DNA of 64,000 nucleotides from Marinobacter nauticus (GCF_003634635.1 NZ_RBJB01000003.1:620001-684000), one strand, 5' to 3'. Shown: positions 18,997-27,922, counted from the first letter of the stretch. Numbers and translations: made by a program. Notes: a model not told the origin generated them from the sequence alone.

Positions 18997-19152
18997 TCAC
19001 GCGGCTTTGCGAAAGCCCTCCGACCGAACCGTCTTGTCCCGGCTGCGCTTGTATTTGGTTTTGTCCTCAACCACACGCATCTGGTATTTTGGTGTTCTCA
19101 ATTCCCGTTGCACAGCACTATGCTGCGTGGCTTTCGCCCGTTTTCTGGCCAT
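18997..19152 (-). CDS. arfA: Probable alternative ribosome-rescue factor A (ArfA-like, 51 aa)
   Basis: A very basic 51-residue ORF beginning MARKRAKATQHSAVQRELRT with a strong AGGAGA site seven bases before the ATG. The core LRTPKYQMRVVEDKTKYKR follows the ArfA pattern of leucine-x-x-proline, an aromatic residue, R-V and a Lys/Arg-rich tail. ArfA recruits RF2 to ribosomes stalled on non-stop mRNA. In known arfA genes a hairpin in the 3' end of the frame makes the mRNA non-stop; here a perfect stem-loop covers the last codons. The KGKGSY motif of E. coli ArfA is not conserved, so the call is tentative. Confidence 0.55.
   Translation of the reverse strand: MARKRAKATQHSAVQRELRTPKYQMRVVEDKTKYKRSRDKTVRSEGFRKAA
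19001..19016 (-). promoter_or_regulatory. Stem-loop inside the 3' end of the arfA-like gene
   Basis: GGCTTT and AAAGCC pair around a CGC loop, overlapping the last sense codons and lying three bases before the stop. A second hairpin, ACGAAA-GGC-TTTCGT on the plus strand, lies just beyond the stop at 18972-18986. In arfA genes such hairpins are RNase III or termination sites that create a truncated message. Confidence 0.5.
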
Positions 19153-19227
19153 CTCACAGTCTCCTCTTCTGGCCGGTGTTTTGTGGCGGCTAGTATAACA
19201 TCTTCGGATTCAGCAAGAGCGTAAGCA

Positions 19228-19848
19228 ATGACACTCACTGTCTGGCTGACCTTTCTGGTCGCAGCTGTTTTTATCAGTATTTCGCCTGGCGCCGGCGCGG
19301 TGAATTCCATGAGCAGCGGGCTTCGCTACGGGGTGCGTAAATCTCTGCCCACCATTGCCGGTCAGCAATTCGGTTACGGCGCACAGATCGTGCTGGTAGG
19401 CGCCGGGCTGGGCGCAATCGTCGCCTCCTCCAATACTGCTTTGGCAGTGATCAAATGGATTGGCGTGGTTTACCTTATCTGGCTCGGCATCCAGAAATGG
19501 AGGGAGCCACCTATTGAAGCATCCCGGGCGGACCTCTCCGCGTTCAGTCCAAGACAACAGTTCTGGAACGGAGCTCTGGTAAACCTCACCAACCCGAAGG
19601 CCACCATCTTCCTGATTGCCCTGTTCCCCCAGTTTCTGGTGGCGGGCACGCCCCATGGTCCTCAGTTGGCAACCATGGGGGCTACGCTGATCTTTGTCGA
19701 TATCCTGGTGATGGTAGGCTATGCCATTCTCGCCAGCCAGCTGTTCCGGTTCATGACCACCCCTGCGCGCCAGCGGCAAATGAGCCGGGTTTTTGGTGGC
19801 CTGTTCGTGACCGCAGCGGTGGCCCTGGCCAGTTTCAAGAGAGCCTGA
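19228..19848 (+). CDS. LysE/RhtB family exporter
   Basis: A 206-residue inner-membrane protein with six predicted helices, of the LysE/RhtB amino-acid exporter family. It opens with the family pattern ISPGAGAVNSMSSGLRYG (about 17-34), and contains the segment WNGALVNLTNPKATIFLIALFPQF. Family members export homoserine, homoserine lactones, threonine, lysine or arginine; the substrate here cannot be read. It is divergent from the arfA-like gene and stands about 90 bp before the antiporter gene. Confidence 0.85.
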   Translation: MTLTVWLTFLVAAVFISISPGAGAVNSMSSGLRYGVRKSLPTIAGQQFGYGAQIVLVGAGLGAIVASSNTALAVIKWIGVVYLIWLGIQKWREPPIEASRADLSAFSPRQQFWNGALVNLTNPKATIFLIALFPQFLVAGTPHGPQLATMGATLIFVDILVMVGYAILASQLFRFMTTPARQRQMSRVFGGLFVTAAVALASFKRA

Positions 19849-19938
19849 ATTGCCACTGGCTGATAGGTAGTTCTGTGTAATTGTGCGGCCATTGCGATTG
19901 CCGTCAAATACTCCGACATCAACCTGGGAGCCAACAAC

Positions 19939-20904
19939 GTGCTGATTGCATCTCTCGCCATTCTTGCCGGCCTTGCCCTTCTGGTCTGGAGTGCCGACCG
20001 CTTTGTTGAAGGATCGGCCGCTACGGCTGGCCATTTTGGAATGCCACCTTTACTGATTGGCATGGTGGTGGTTGGCTTTGGTACCTCGGCACCGGAGATG
20101 GTGGTTTCCGCGCTGGCGGCCTCTCAGGGCAACCCCGGCCTGGCGCTGGGTAATGCCTATGGTTCCAACATCACCAACATCGGCCTGATTCTCGGTATCA
20201 CCGCCGTGATTGCCCCCATTGCCGTACACTCTCAGGTGATGCGCAAGGAATTGCCGATTCTGGCCCTGGTTACCCTGGCGGCGGCCTGGCTGCTGTTTGA
20301 CGGCGAACTCAGCCGGCTGGATTCGACCGGCCTGCTGGTGCTGTTTGCGCTGGTGCTGGGCTGGAGTATCTGGTCTGGCATGAGAAAAACCGATGATGTC
20401 TTCGCCACCGAAATGGATGCCGAGCTTGCCACTCATCCCATGCCCATTCGCAACGCGATGCTCTGGCTGGTCGTGGGGCTGGTTCTGCTGATTATCAGCT
20501 CCCGTATTCTGGTCTGGGGCGCAGTCGATCTTGCCACCCGCTTTGGCGTCAGTGACCTCGTGATCGGCCTGACCATTGTGGCTATTGGCACATCTCTGCC
20601 GGAACTGGCCTCTTCTATCATTGCGGCCCGCAAGGGCGAGCATGATCTGGCTTTGGGTAATATTCTGGGCTCCAACCTGTTCAACACCCTGGCCGTGGTC
20701 GGTATTGCCGGCTCCATTGCCCCCATGGCGGTGGCCAATGAAGTCTTGATCAGGGATATTCCAGTGATGGTGGGCCTGACCCTCGCCCTGTTTGTGCTAG
20801 GCTATGGATTTCGCGGGCCCGGGCGTATCAATCGTGTGGAAGGTGTTGGGCTGCTGGCCATCTTCGTGGGCTATACGGCCTACCTGCTAAGCACCACCTT
20901 TTAA
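19939..20904 (+). CDS. Calcium/sodium antiporter (YrbG/CaCA family)
   Basis: A 321-residue, roughly 10-helix inner-membrane exchanger of the Ca2+:cation antiporter superfamily. The two alpha repeats are clear: GFGTSAPEMVVSALAA (about 48-63) and AIGTSLPELASSIIAA (about 213-228), with the ion-coordinating Glu in each. The start is GTG with GGGAG upstream. Its stop overlaps that of the convergent Nmad3-like gene. Confidence 0.92.
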   Translation: MLIASLAILAGLALLVWSADRFVEGSAATAGHFGMPPLLIGMVVVGFGTSAPEMVVSALAASQGNPGLALGNAYGSNITNIGLILGITAVIAPIAVHSQVMRKELPILALVTLAAAWLLFDGELSRLDSTGLLVLFALVLGWSIWSGMRKTDDVFATEMDAELATHPMPIRNAMLWLVVGLVLLIISSRILVWGAVDLATRFGVSDLVIGLTIVAIGTSLPELASSIIAARKGEHDLALGNILGSNLFNTLAVVGIAGSIAPMAVANEVLIRDIPVMVGLTLALFVLGYGFRGPGRINRVEGVGLLAIFVGYTAYLLSTTF

Positions 20905-21755
20905 GAGAGCAGTCCCGGGGTCAGCAACCATTCACTGACTCCCGGATACTGCTCCAGATCCAGGACAAACTCCTGACCACGTGCCGCGCACTTTAAGCGG
21001 CAGTATTCTCCGGAATCCTCCAGGCGCCAGCGTTCCGGATTGTGATGATAACTGAGGGGTGACTTACCAGGTTGAGGCATGAAGCCAGCCGGTAAGCGCC
21101 AGTCCGTGACCATTGAGGCTCCGGGTGCGGTCAGCCGGTGCTGATCTGACAAAGCCTGCACGGCTCCGGCGGCTGGCAAATCCTCACGCAAGCTTGGAAT
21201 CTGAAGCCTGTCGCCGCTGACATAGAGACTGTTCTGTGCTGATCGCTCGCCATGCAGGTGCGGATGATAGCGCGCCCAATCCGGTACCGGCGACGCGTCG
21301 CCCAGAGGCCAGACGTCGGCCACCTGCAACCAGCCCCAGACAGCATGAAACGGTCGGCTACCGGGCACAAAGCGCCATCGTCTCCGATAACGTTCCACCG
21401 GCCGGAACAGCGCAAAAAAGAGAAAAAGATCACCAGGCCCAATGTCATGATTGGCCAGGTGCGCCTGGGCCGAACTGTGCTGGCCAAGCACCGGGCGCCA
21501 GCCTGGCAGCCGGGGATAGGCACTTTCGATAACATCGGGATCCAGATGCGCACCACGTCTGGAAAACGCCTGCTGCCCGGTAAGCTGCGACACCAGCGAA
21601 CCAATGCTTTCTCCGTGGCGCCGGACCTGGCTATAGCGAATGGGCGACTGGTCGTCCGGAATGGGCAGTGCCAGGCAACTGCCGTCCGGGAAGACCGGAT
21701 TGGGACAGCCACCAGCGGAACTGTCGAAGCCTTTTCTGCTGAGGATCAGTTTCAT
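20901..21755 (-). CDS. Putative nucleotide-modification-associated protein (Nmad3-like)
   Basis: A 284-residue soluble protein. The N terminus ILSRKGFDSSAGGCPNPVFP, the following LALPIPDD and the later GPGDLFLFFALFRPVE match my memory of the Nmad3 family, named for association with enzymes that modify DNA bases. Members are usually in phages and mobile islands, though stand-alone chromosomal copies occur. No other base-modification gene is adjacent. The biochemical activity is not established. It faces the antiporter gene and is separated from the binding-protein gene by a terminator. Family assignment is from recall, not from a search. Confidence 0.6.
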   Translation of the reverse strand: MKLILSRKGFDSSAGGCPNPVFPDGSCLALPIPDDQSPIRYSQVRRHGESIGSLVSQLTGQQAFSRRGAHLDPDVIESAYPRLPGWRPVLGQHSSAQAHLANHDIGPGDLFLFFALFRPVERYRRRWRFVPGSRPFHAVWGWLQVADVWPLGDASPVPDWARYHPHLHGERSAQNSLYVSGDRLQIPSLREDLPAAGAVQALSDQHRLTAPGASMVTDWRLPAGFMPQPGKSPLSYHHNPERWRLEDSGEYCRLKCAARGQEFVLDLEQYPGVSEWLLTPGLLS

Positions 21756-21784
21756 AGCCGAGCATTATTGACCAAAGCGGCGCA

Positions 21785-21822
21785 AACAAAAAAGGCCCGT
21801 CGGCGTTTGCCGGCAGGCCTTA
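21785..21822 (-). terminator. Rho-independent terminator of the siderophore receptor/binding protein genes
   Basis: The minus strand reads AAGGCC, GCCGGC, AAA, GCCG, GGCCTT as an imperfect long stem and continues into TTTTTTGTTTG. It lies 20 bp after the stop of the lipoprotein gene at 21842. Confidence 0.8.
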
Positions 21823-21841
21823 AGATTCTGCTGCGAGGAAG

Positions 21842-22708
21842 TTACCGCACCGCGTTCACCACTTCATCCACTTGCAGCCGTACGCTCTGCAAGCCGCCAC
21901 CGGACAGGTACCAGAGGCCTGGGTTAAGCACCACGACTTCGGTAGACACACCAGCCTCGGCCAGCGAAGCTTTCAACGTCTCCGGCGCCAGCGGTTCATC
22001 TCCGATCGCGGCACTGCGATCAACCACCAGCAGGTTATCCGGCGCCATTTGCGCCAGAACATCGGCTGTTACCGGATAGAAGGTACGCTCGCCACGCACC
22101 ACGGGCTGCACACTGTCTGGCACAGCCGCAGGTGTCAACGCCAGTAGCTCGTAGACCAATGCTTCCTGCCGGAGTGAAAAGTTCCCGTTATTATGGGTCA
22201 CCACGGTAACGGTACCTGCGTCGGCCAAGGTCGCCTTTTGCGCCTCAACGTGCTGCCAGAGCGCGTCCAGCTCTATGCCAGCCGCTTCTTCAAGGCCGTA
22301 GTAGCCAGCCAGGCTGAGCACCCGGTCATTCACCGCGGCCTGAAGATTATTCCCCTCCAGCGTGACATCACGTACTGGAGCCGCCTTCGCAAAGGACGTA
22401 AGGGCTTCCGCGCCCTGGCGCCCGGTCATCAGTACCAATCCTGGTTTCAGGTCAGTGGCCAATGCCAGGTCGGGGGTCTTCAGACCGCCTGCGTCCGGCA
22501 GCCTTGCCCCCAGGTCCGCCAGATAATCCGGCAGGCTCTGGTGTGGAATGGCCACAACCTTTTCTTCCAGACCCAGCTCCAGCAAGGTGTCCAGTGCACC
22601 GTGATCGTAGCTGATCACCGTGGGGCCGGTTACTTCCGTCGTGGTCGCGCACCCGGTCAGGGTTATGCCGGCCAGAGCAAAAGCCATAATCCGTTTCATT
22701 GAAGTCAT
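21842..22708 (-). CDS. Lipoprotein siderophore-binding protein (periplasmic binding, helical backbone type)
   Basis: A 288-residue lipoprotein (MKRIMAFALAGITLTGC, lipobox Cys near residue 19) with the helical-backbone binding-protein fold of FatB/CeuE/FepB-type ABC receptors. The opening VISYDHGALDTLLELGLEEKV and the closing WYLSGGGLQSVR match that family. It follows the TonB-dependent receptor by 11 bp, so it should receive the iron chelate that the receptor imports. AGGAG lies 7 bp before the ATG. The permease and ATPase genes are on the opposite strand from 26.9 kb and come with their own binding protein, so this is a second receptor for probably the same importer. Confidence 0.85.
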   Translation of the reverse strand: MTSMKRIMAFALAGITLTGCATTTEVTGPTVISYDHGALDTLLELGLEEKVVAIPHQSLPDYLADLGARLPDAGGLKTPDLALATDLKPGLVLMTGRQGAEALTSFAKAAPVRDVTLEGNNLQAAVNDRVLSLAGYYGLEEAAGIELDALWQHVEAQKATLADAGTVTVVTHNNGNFSLRQEALVYELLALTPAAVPDSVQPVVRGERTFYPVTADVLAQMAPDNLLVVDRSAAIGDEPLAPETLKASLAEAGVSTEVVVLNPGLWYLSGGGLQSVRLQVDEVVNAVR

Positions 22709-22719
22709 GGTTACTCTCC

Positions 22720-24750
22720 TCAGAAGTCGACCGCCAGGCCAAGGTTCAGGCGACGGCCATCCAGCACCACGCCATAGTCATCATTGGTGATTTCTTTATC
22801 AGCCAGGTTGTACAGCCCCGCGGTCACCCGGGCAGAATCGGTCAGTTGGTAAAGCAAGCCGGCATCCATCAGCGTGTAACCCGGCGTACCATCTGACATG
22901 CTACGGCGGCCAAGGTAATCACTGGTTTCACCACGGTAGTTGGCCTGGAACCAAAGATTCAGCCGGTTATTCGCTTGCCAGTCCAGGTTGGCGTTAGCCA
23001 TGTGCTCAGGAATTTTGTTCAGCGGTTCGCCTTTGTACTCGCCGGTCTTCTGTTCAGAGTCGGTGTAGGTGTAGCTGGAATTCAGAGTGACCGAGTCGGT
23101 CAGCCGGTAATCCAGCGTCAGTTCGACGCCTCGCATTTCGGCTTCGTCGATGTTGGCCCGGGTACTCAGGAACAGGTAGTCGTTGCCCTGAAAGCTGCAG
23201 GTCCAGGTTGCCGGGTCATCGCGATCCCCATTGGGAGACTCACAAAGCCGGTCTTCGGCAATCTTGTCTTTGAAATCGGTCTGGAACAGCATCACGCTGG
23301 CGTTCAGCCCCATGGCCCGGCTATCAAACACCATTCCCGCCTCGTAGCTGATACTGGATTCCGGATCCAGTTCCGGGTTGCCGATGATCAATGCCCGTGG
23401 ATGCGGCGCTGGTGAGCCACCGCCGCCAGTGCCGCGGCCGAAGCCTTCGGTCACATCGGCCAGACCCGGCTGACGATATCCCGTAGACACCCCACCCTTG
23501 AGGGTCAGCTCTGGCGTCAGATCGTAAAGTGCGTAAACCCTTGGTGAAAACTCACCGCCAAACAGCTCGTCATCGTTGTAACGCAGCCCTGTGGTCACCG
23601 ACAACTGCTCGGTCAGCCCCCACTCCACTTCCGAGTACACTGCAGCGATCCAGCGATCAACACTGCGGACGGCGCCTGGAATATTGGATGTCAGCAAACC
23701 GTTGGTTTCGTCGGTCAGCTTTTCCTTCTTGTACTGGCCACCCACCGTCAGCACATGGTCGCCCCAGAACCGTGTAGCCTGGGTATCCAGCATCGATACT
23801 TTCTCTTTCTTGGTCTGATCCTGTACCCGCTCGGACAGGTCATGCTGGATAAAGCTCCGGGTCAACCAATCGCCATAGTTGCCGGCGTGAGACAGCACGT
23901 ATACATCTTTGTCATAGATGTAGTTTGAGCCGGTTTCATCCTCTGCCACACTCTTGCCGGGTGTGCTGGTCTCTTCCAGACGGGAACTGTCGTAACTCAG
24001 GGCAAATTCGTTGCGACTATCCGGAGTCAGAATCAGCTTGGCACCACCCTGCTTGCGCTTGCTTTCCGGGGTACTGCGTGCGGAGTCATCGGCACCGGCA
24101 AAATCGCTCTCATCATCCCCTCCCCAGGCAGCATTCACTTCCGCACTGAGCAGGTCCTCCACCAATGCGCCGCCGGCAAACAGGCTGGTCTGCCGGCTGT
24201 CGTTGCTGACATCGTTCAGAGATTTGGTGTACTCGGATGAGATAGTGCCCGCCCACTCACCACGGTTTTTGCGGGTGATGATGTTGATGACGCCGCCCAT
24301 GGCTTCAGAACCGTACAGCGACGACATCGGGCCACGGATGACTTCAACCCGCTCGATCATGGAGATGGGCGGCAGAGCAATCTGCTTGCCACCGTCCTGG
24401 CCGTTGGTGTTTACCGAACGCCCCGCTGAGACCGGCCGGCCGTCGACCAGATAAAGCGTGTAACTGTCGTCCATCCCCCGAATGCTGATGTCCTGCGCAC
24501 CACCGCCACCGGTTACGTACACTCCCGGGATGTTATTCACCGCATCGACAATACTCTTGTAGGACTTCTTCGCCAGCTCGTCGCCAGAGATCACCGAAAT
24601 ACTGGCCGGCGCATCCGAGATATTCTGCTCGAAGCCAGCGGCAGTCACCACAATTTCACCCAGCTCAACGGGCTCGGCCTGGGCCAGACTTGCGGCGCTG
24701 GCACTGGCCAGGGCAACCGCTGACGCCAGCAAAGGAAAACGACGGCGCAT
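22720..24750 (-). CDS. TonB-dependent siderophore receptor, FepA/CirA-like
   Basis: A 676-residue outer-membrane receptor. A signal peptide ends near SLAQA, followed by a plug domain (ISDAPASISVISGDEL, LYLVDGRPVSAG, VEVIRGPMSSLYGSEAMGG, NIITRK) and a 22-strand barrel ending in LGLAVDF with terminal Phe. The plug wording suggests a catecholate-type iron receptor of the FepA/CirA group. The start at 24750 has AGGAG upstream; the ATG at 24780 does not. A Fur-like site lies 50 bp upstream, so iron repression is expected. Confidence 0.92.
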   Translation of the reverse strand: MRRRFPLLASAVALASASAASLAQAEPVELGEIVVTAAGFEQNISDAPASISVISGDELAKKSYKSIVDAVNNIPGVYVTGGGGAQDISIRGMDDSYTLYLVDGRPVSAGRSVNTNGQDGGKQIALPPISMIERVEVIRGPMSSLYGSEAMGGVINIITRKNRGEWAGTISSEYTKSLNDVSNDSRQTSLFAGGALVEDLLSAEVNAAWGGDDESDFAGADDSARSTPESKRKQGGAKLILTPDSRNEFALSYDSSRLEETSTPGKSVAEDETGSNYIYDKDVYVLSHAGNYGDWLTRSFIQHDLSERVQDQTKKEKVSMLDTQATRFWGDHVLTVGGQYKKEKLTDETNGLLTSNIPGAVRSVDRWIAAVYSEVEWGLTEQLSVTTGLRYNDDELFGGEFSPRVYALYDLTPELTLKGGVSTGYRQPGLADVTEGFGRGTGGGGSPAPHPRALIIGNPELDPESSISYEAGMVFDSRAMGLNASVMLFQTDFKDKIAEDRLCESPNGDRDDPATWTCSFQGNDYLFLSTRANIDEAEMRGVELTLDYRLTDSVTLNSSYTYTDSEQKTGEYKGEPLNKIPEHMANANLDWQANNRLNLWFQANYRGETSDYLGRRSMSDGTPGYTLMDAGLLYQLTDSARVTAGLYNLADKEITNDDYGVVLDGRRLNLGLAVDF

Positions 24751-24800
24751 GAATAACTCCTTGTGTTGTGCAACGTTCACGATGTATCAGTTTTCGCATT

Positions 24801-24815
24801 TGCGAATCATTATCA
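24801..24815 (-). promoter_or_regulatory. Fur-like box upstream of the TonB receptor
   Basis: TGCGAAT-C-ATTATCA on the plus strand matches the 7-1-7 Fur pattern TGATAAT-N-ATTATCA at 12 of 14 positions. It lies in the 95 bp gap between the receptor start and the LysR stop. Confidence 0.6.
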
Positions 24816-24845
24816 GTGGCGTGAACATTAACACAGCGCAAGGGT

Positions 24846-25799
24846 TCAGGTGTTGGAATGATGCGTTCCGCTTTTCGGAACAGCCTGTGTGGCAGTACCA
24901 CCGCCCCCAGTCCATTCCTCCGGGATACAGCTTCGTAGATGAGCAATAAAGGCCCGCACCCGACGGGGAAGAACACCATGAGGATAAAGCAAGGTCACTG
25001 GCAGGTCGGGTCCATACCACTCCGGTAGACAGGACTGAAAACTGCCGGGATGAGCCGTCAGCCGACGTTCCACCAGCCAGACCGGCATCAAGCCCAGGCC
25101 GCGGCCCGCGGCAATGGCGTCACCCTGCACATTGAACTGGTCCACGGTAAACCGACGGTCCGGTAGCGACAGCGGAAAATTGCCCTGGCGGGAGTGGTGC
25201 AATATCACCCCGGTGTCTGCCATACCCAGCAGATCCACCCAGGGATGATGGGCAAGCTCTCCCGGTGCAGCCGGCTTGCCGTGCTGCCGGAAATAGGCCG
25301 GGCTACCGAAAATACCCTGCTTGAGTACACCGAGCACCTCCTGGCGCAGCGCTGTCTCACCGGTCTCGCCCAGCCAGATACACACACCGTCCTCGACCGC
25401 TTCCGGCAGGTTCCTCTGGGTGTGAATCGCAACACGAAGGTCGTCATGGTCAGCCATAAAGGACTCAACCACCCCGGAAAACCAGCCACGCACAAAAGAT
25501 TCGTGACAACGCAATTCCAGCTTGCCGGTTACCTCGGCTTTGAGTTCGTCCAGTGCCTCCCGCCCCTGCACCACCAACTCGAGAATGTCGTTGCAATAGC
25601 GGTAGAACACACGCCCGGCATCGTTCGGCACGATCTTCCGGGATTGTCTCAGCAACAGTGGCTGCCCCACATTCTCCTCCAGTTGTCGAATCCGGCGGCT
25701 GAGAGTGGACTTGGGTAGTCCCAGATCCCGGGTACTGGCGGTCAGGCTGCCGGTGCGCACTACCGACACGAAAGCTTCCAGCTCCTGCAAGTCATACAT
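24846..25799 (-). CDS. LysR-family transcriptional regulator
   Basis: A 317-residue LysR regulator. The winged helix-turn-helix has the recognition segment DLGLPKSTLSRRIRQLEENV (about 26-45), followed by the linker helix and a periplasmic-binding-like effector domain of the PA0477/DsdC-like broad class. It sits between the TonB receptor operon and the divergent importer operon, with Fur-like sites on both sides, so it probably modulates siderophore uptake. The effector is unknown. The C terminus runs about 20 residues past the usual end. Confidence 0.88.
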   Translation of the reverse strand: MYDLQELEAFVSVVRTGSLTASTRDLGLPKSTLSRRIRQLEENVGQPLLLRQSRKIVPNDAGRVFYRYCNDILELVVQGREALDELKAEVTGKLELRCHESFVRGWFSGVVESFMADHDDLRVAIHTQRNLPEAVEDGVCIWLGETGETALRQEVLGVLKQGIFGSPAYFRQHGKPAAPGELAHHPWVDLLGMADTGVILHHSRQGNFPLSLPDRRFTVDQFNVQGDAIAAGRGLGLMPVWLVERRLTAHPGSFQSCLPEWYGPDLPVTLLYPHGVLPRRVRAFIAHLRSCIPEEWTGGGGTATQAVPKSGTHHSNT

Positions 25800-25855
25800 A
25801 ATTTGGTTCCATTATTTGCAACTGACCGTTCCAATTTATCACTTTAAAACCTTAA

Positions 25856-25870
25856 CGAGAACCATTATCA
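25856..25870 (+). promoter_or_regulatory. Fur-like box upstream of the siderophore importer operon
   Basis: The minus strand reads TGATAAT-G-GTTCTCG, with one perfect Fur half-site and a 4 of 7 second half. The plus strand continues ATTATCATTATTTTC, so further overlapping GATAAT-type hexamers extend it. It lies in the 129 bp divergent gap between the LysR gene and the importer operon and could serve both. Confidence 0.55.
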
Positions 25871-25928
25871 TTATTTTCCATTAAAATTTGCAAGCTATCT
25901 AACACCCCGCTGCCGGAGCGCACTGACC

Positions 25929-26888
25929 ATGACATGCCGCACTCACGCCCTAAAACAGACGCTTCTCCGTTCCATTGCCGCACTGACGCTCTCCACCATG
26001 GGCGTGGGTGCCAGTCTCGCGGATAGTCGGTCTGTGGAAACGGCCTATGGCCCGGTAACGGTCAACGGCCAGCCAGAGCGAGTAGTCACACTGTATGAGG
26101 GTGCCCTGGACACGACACTGGCCGTCGATGCCAACCCAGTGGGCGCAGTGATTACCCGTGGCGGCAGCGACGTTGCCGATTACATCAAGTCCCGGGCGGG
26201 TGATATCGCTATTGTGGGCGCACCGGCCGAAACCAATATTGAAGCGGTTATCTCCGTCCGGCCCGATCTGATTCTGGCTGCACCGCGCACCAATGAGCAG
26301 CAATACCAGTTGCTGTCGCGTATTGCGCCGGTGATCGTGTCAGATGTTCCCATGTTCCAGCCGGACAGCTGGGAACGGGAAACCCGCCTGTTCGCCAAAG
26401 CCCTGGGGAAGGAAGAGGCCGCTGAGCGGGTGATTGCCAAAGTCGAATCCCGCATTGGCGAAGTGGCCGCCCTTGTGGCGGCTCGCATCCCGGAAGCCCA
26501 GCGAGATGCCACCCTGGTTCGCTGGATGCCCCAGGGGCCCCTGGTGATGGCGGAAGGCCTGTTCTCGGCCTCGATTCTTCAGGCAGTAGGCTTCCGGATA
26601 GATGACAATGATCTGGTTAAAGAAGGTCGCCCCCATAGCGAACCACTGAGCCTGGAGAACCTGTCCAGCATGGATCAAAGCTGGGTATTCCTGGCGACAC
26701 TGAATGAAGATGGCGACAAAGCACTGGAGGCGGCCCGCCAATCCCCGGCCTTTGCCCGCCTGGATGCGGTTGAACACGACCGGGTGATCACCGTCAGCGG
26801 GCAACTCTGGACCAGCGCTACCGGACCTCTGGCGGTACTGGCCATTCTTGATGACATCGAAGCCGCGGTCACTGCCATTCAGCCCTGA
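25929..26888 (+). CDS. Siderophore ABC transporter, periplasmic binding protein
   Basis: A 319-residue exported binding protein of the FecB/FepB type. A Sec signal peptide (about 1-32, ending GASLA) is followed by the helical-backbone fold with VVTLYEGALDTTLAVDANPVG, the pattern VISVRPDLILAA and the C-terminal PLAVLAILDDIE. It is the first gene of a four-gene plus-strand importer operon (binding protein, two permeases, ATPase) with 8 bp or overlaps between genes. GGAG lies 10 bp upstream. Confidence 0.9.
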   Translation: MTCRTHALKQTLLRSIAALTLSTMGVGASLADSRSVETAYGPVTVNGQPERVVTLYEGALDTTLAVDANPVGAVITRGGSDVADYIKSRAGDIAIVGAPAETNIEAVISVRPDLILAAPRTNEQQYQLLSRIAPVIVSDVPMFQPDSWERETRLFAKALGKEEAAERVIAKVESRIGEVAALVAARIPEAQRDATLVRWMPQGPLVMAEGLFSASILQAVGFRIDDNDLVKEGRPHSEPLSLENLSSMDQSWVFLATLNEDGDKALEAARQSPAFARLDAVEHDRVITVSGQLWTSATGPLAVLAILDDIEAAVTAIQP

Positions 26889-26896
26889 AGCGCCCA

Positions 26897-27922
26897 ATGT
26901 TGAACGCTCTATCCCCGACTAGCGTGGTTGCGTCTCGCGCTTTTTTCCCGCCGCTTCTGGCTGCGGGATTTTTATTATTACTGGTGGTACTGGCCAGCCT
27001 GCTCTATGGCGCCGGCCCGGTGTCTGCCAGCGATGCCATGGCGGCGCTGATGGCCAATGGCACGGAGGAAGCCTGGTTTGTGGTCACCGAGCTTCGGCTG
27101 CCCCGCACCATCATTGCCCTGATCACCGGCCTTGCACTGGGCCTGGCCGGTGCGCTGCTCCAGTCCATGACCCGCAACCCACTGGCCGAACCGGGCTTGC
27201 TGGGCGTCAGTGCTGGCAGTGGCTTTGCAGTGGCCCTGGCCATCCTCTTGGGCGCCACCACAGCCACTCTCACCACCCTGTCCGCCCAGCTTGGAGCGCT
27301 CGCCGGCTGTGCCCTGGTGATTGCCGCTACCAGGGTGCAGGGCCTGGGCAATGATCCTGTGCGTCTGGTATTGGCCGGGGCTACGATGACAGGTCTGCTG
27401 CTGGCACTGACCTCCATGTTGATGCTGATGGACCAGCGAGCCGCCGATGAGATTCGCTTCTGGATTACCGGCAGCGTGGCCGGCAAACCCTTGTCCATGC
27501 TTTGGGCAACGCTTCCCTCCATCACTCTCGCCCTGGTTCTGATTGCTATCGTGGCACGACCACTGGCAGCCATGGCCCTGGGCGAAAAAGCGGCCGTTGG
27601 ACTGGGACATCACCCGGGGCGAATCCGCTTCCTGATCACTTTCACGGTTGCTCTGCTGGTGGGCTCGGCAACGGCCCTCGCCGGGCCCCTGATCTTTGTC
27701 GGACTGGTGGTGCCGTTTATTGCCCGGGCCTTTTCCGGCCCCGATATCCGCAAGACCCTCTGGCTGTGTGTGCCTGTTGGCCCTGCCGTGGTACTGGGTG
27801 CCGACGTGCTTTCCCGGTTGATTGCCGCGCCCGCCGAAATGCCTCTGGGGGTGGTTACCGCGCTGATTGGCGCTCCGGTGCTGCTGGCCATTGTCCGGGC
27901 CGGCCGGATGCCTTCGCTATGA
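26897..27922 (+). CDS. FecCD-family siderophore ABC permease (first subunit)
   Basis: A 341-residue inner-membrane permease with about nine or ten helices. Family marks are LRLPRTIIALITGLALGLAG (about 56-75), NPLAEPGLLGVSAGS and GLVVPFIARAF before the ATPase-contact loop. It forms a heterodimer with the next gene. It ends ATGA, overlapping the next start. Confidence 0.94.
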   Translation: MLNALSPTSVVASRAFFPPLLAAGFLLLLVVLASLLYGAGPVSASDAMAALMANGTEEAWFVVTELRLPRTIIALITGLALGLAGALLQSMTRNPLAEPGLLGVSAGSGFAVALAILLGATTATLTTLSAQLGALAGCALVIAATRVQGLGNDPVRLVLAGATMTGLLLALTSMLMLMDQRAADEIRFWITGSVAGKPLSMLWATLPSITLALVLIAIVARPLAAMALGEKAAVGLGHHPGRIRFLITFTVALLVGSATALAGPLIFVGLVVPFIARAFSGPDIRKTLWLCVPVGPAVVLGADVLSRLIAAPAEMPLGVVTALIGAPVLLAIVRAGRMPSL

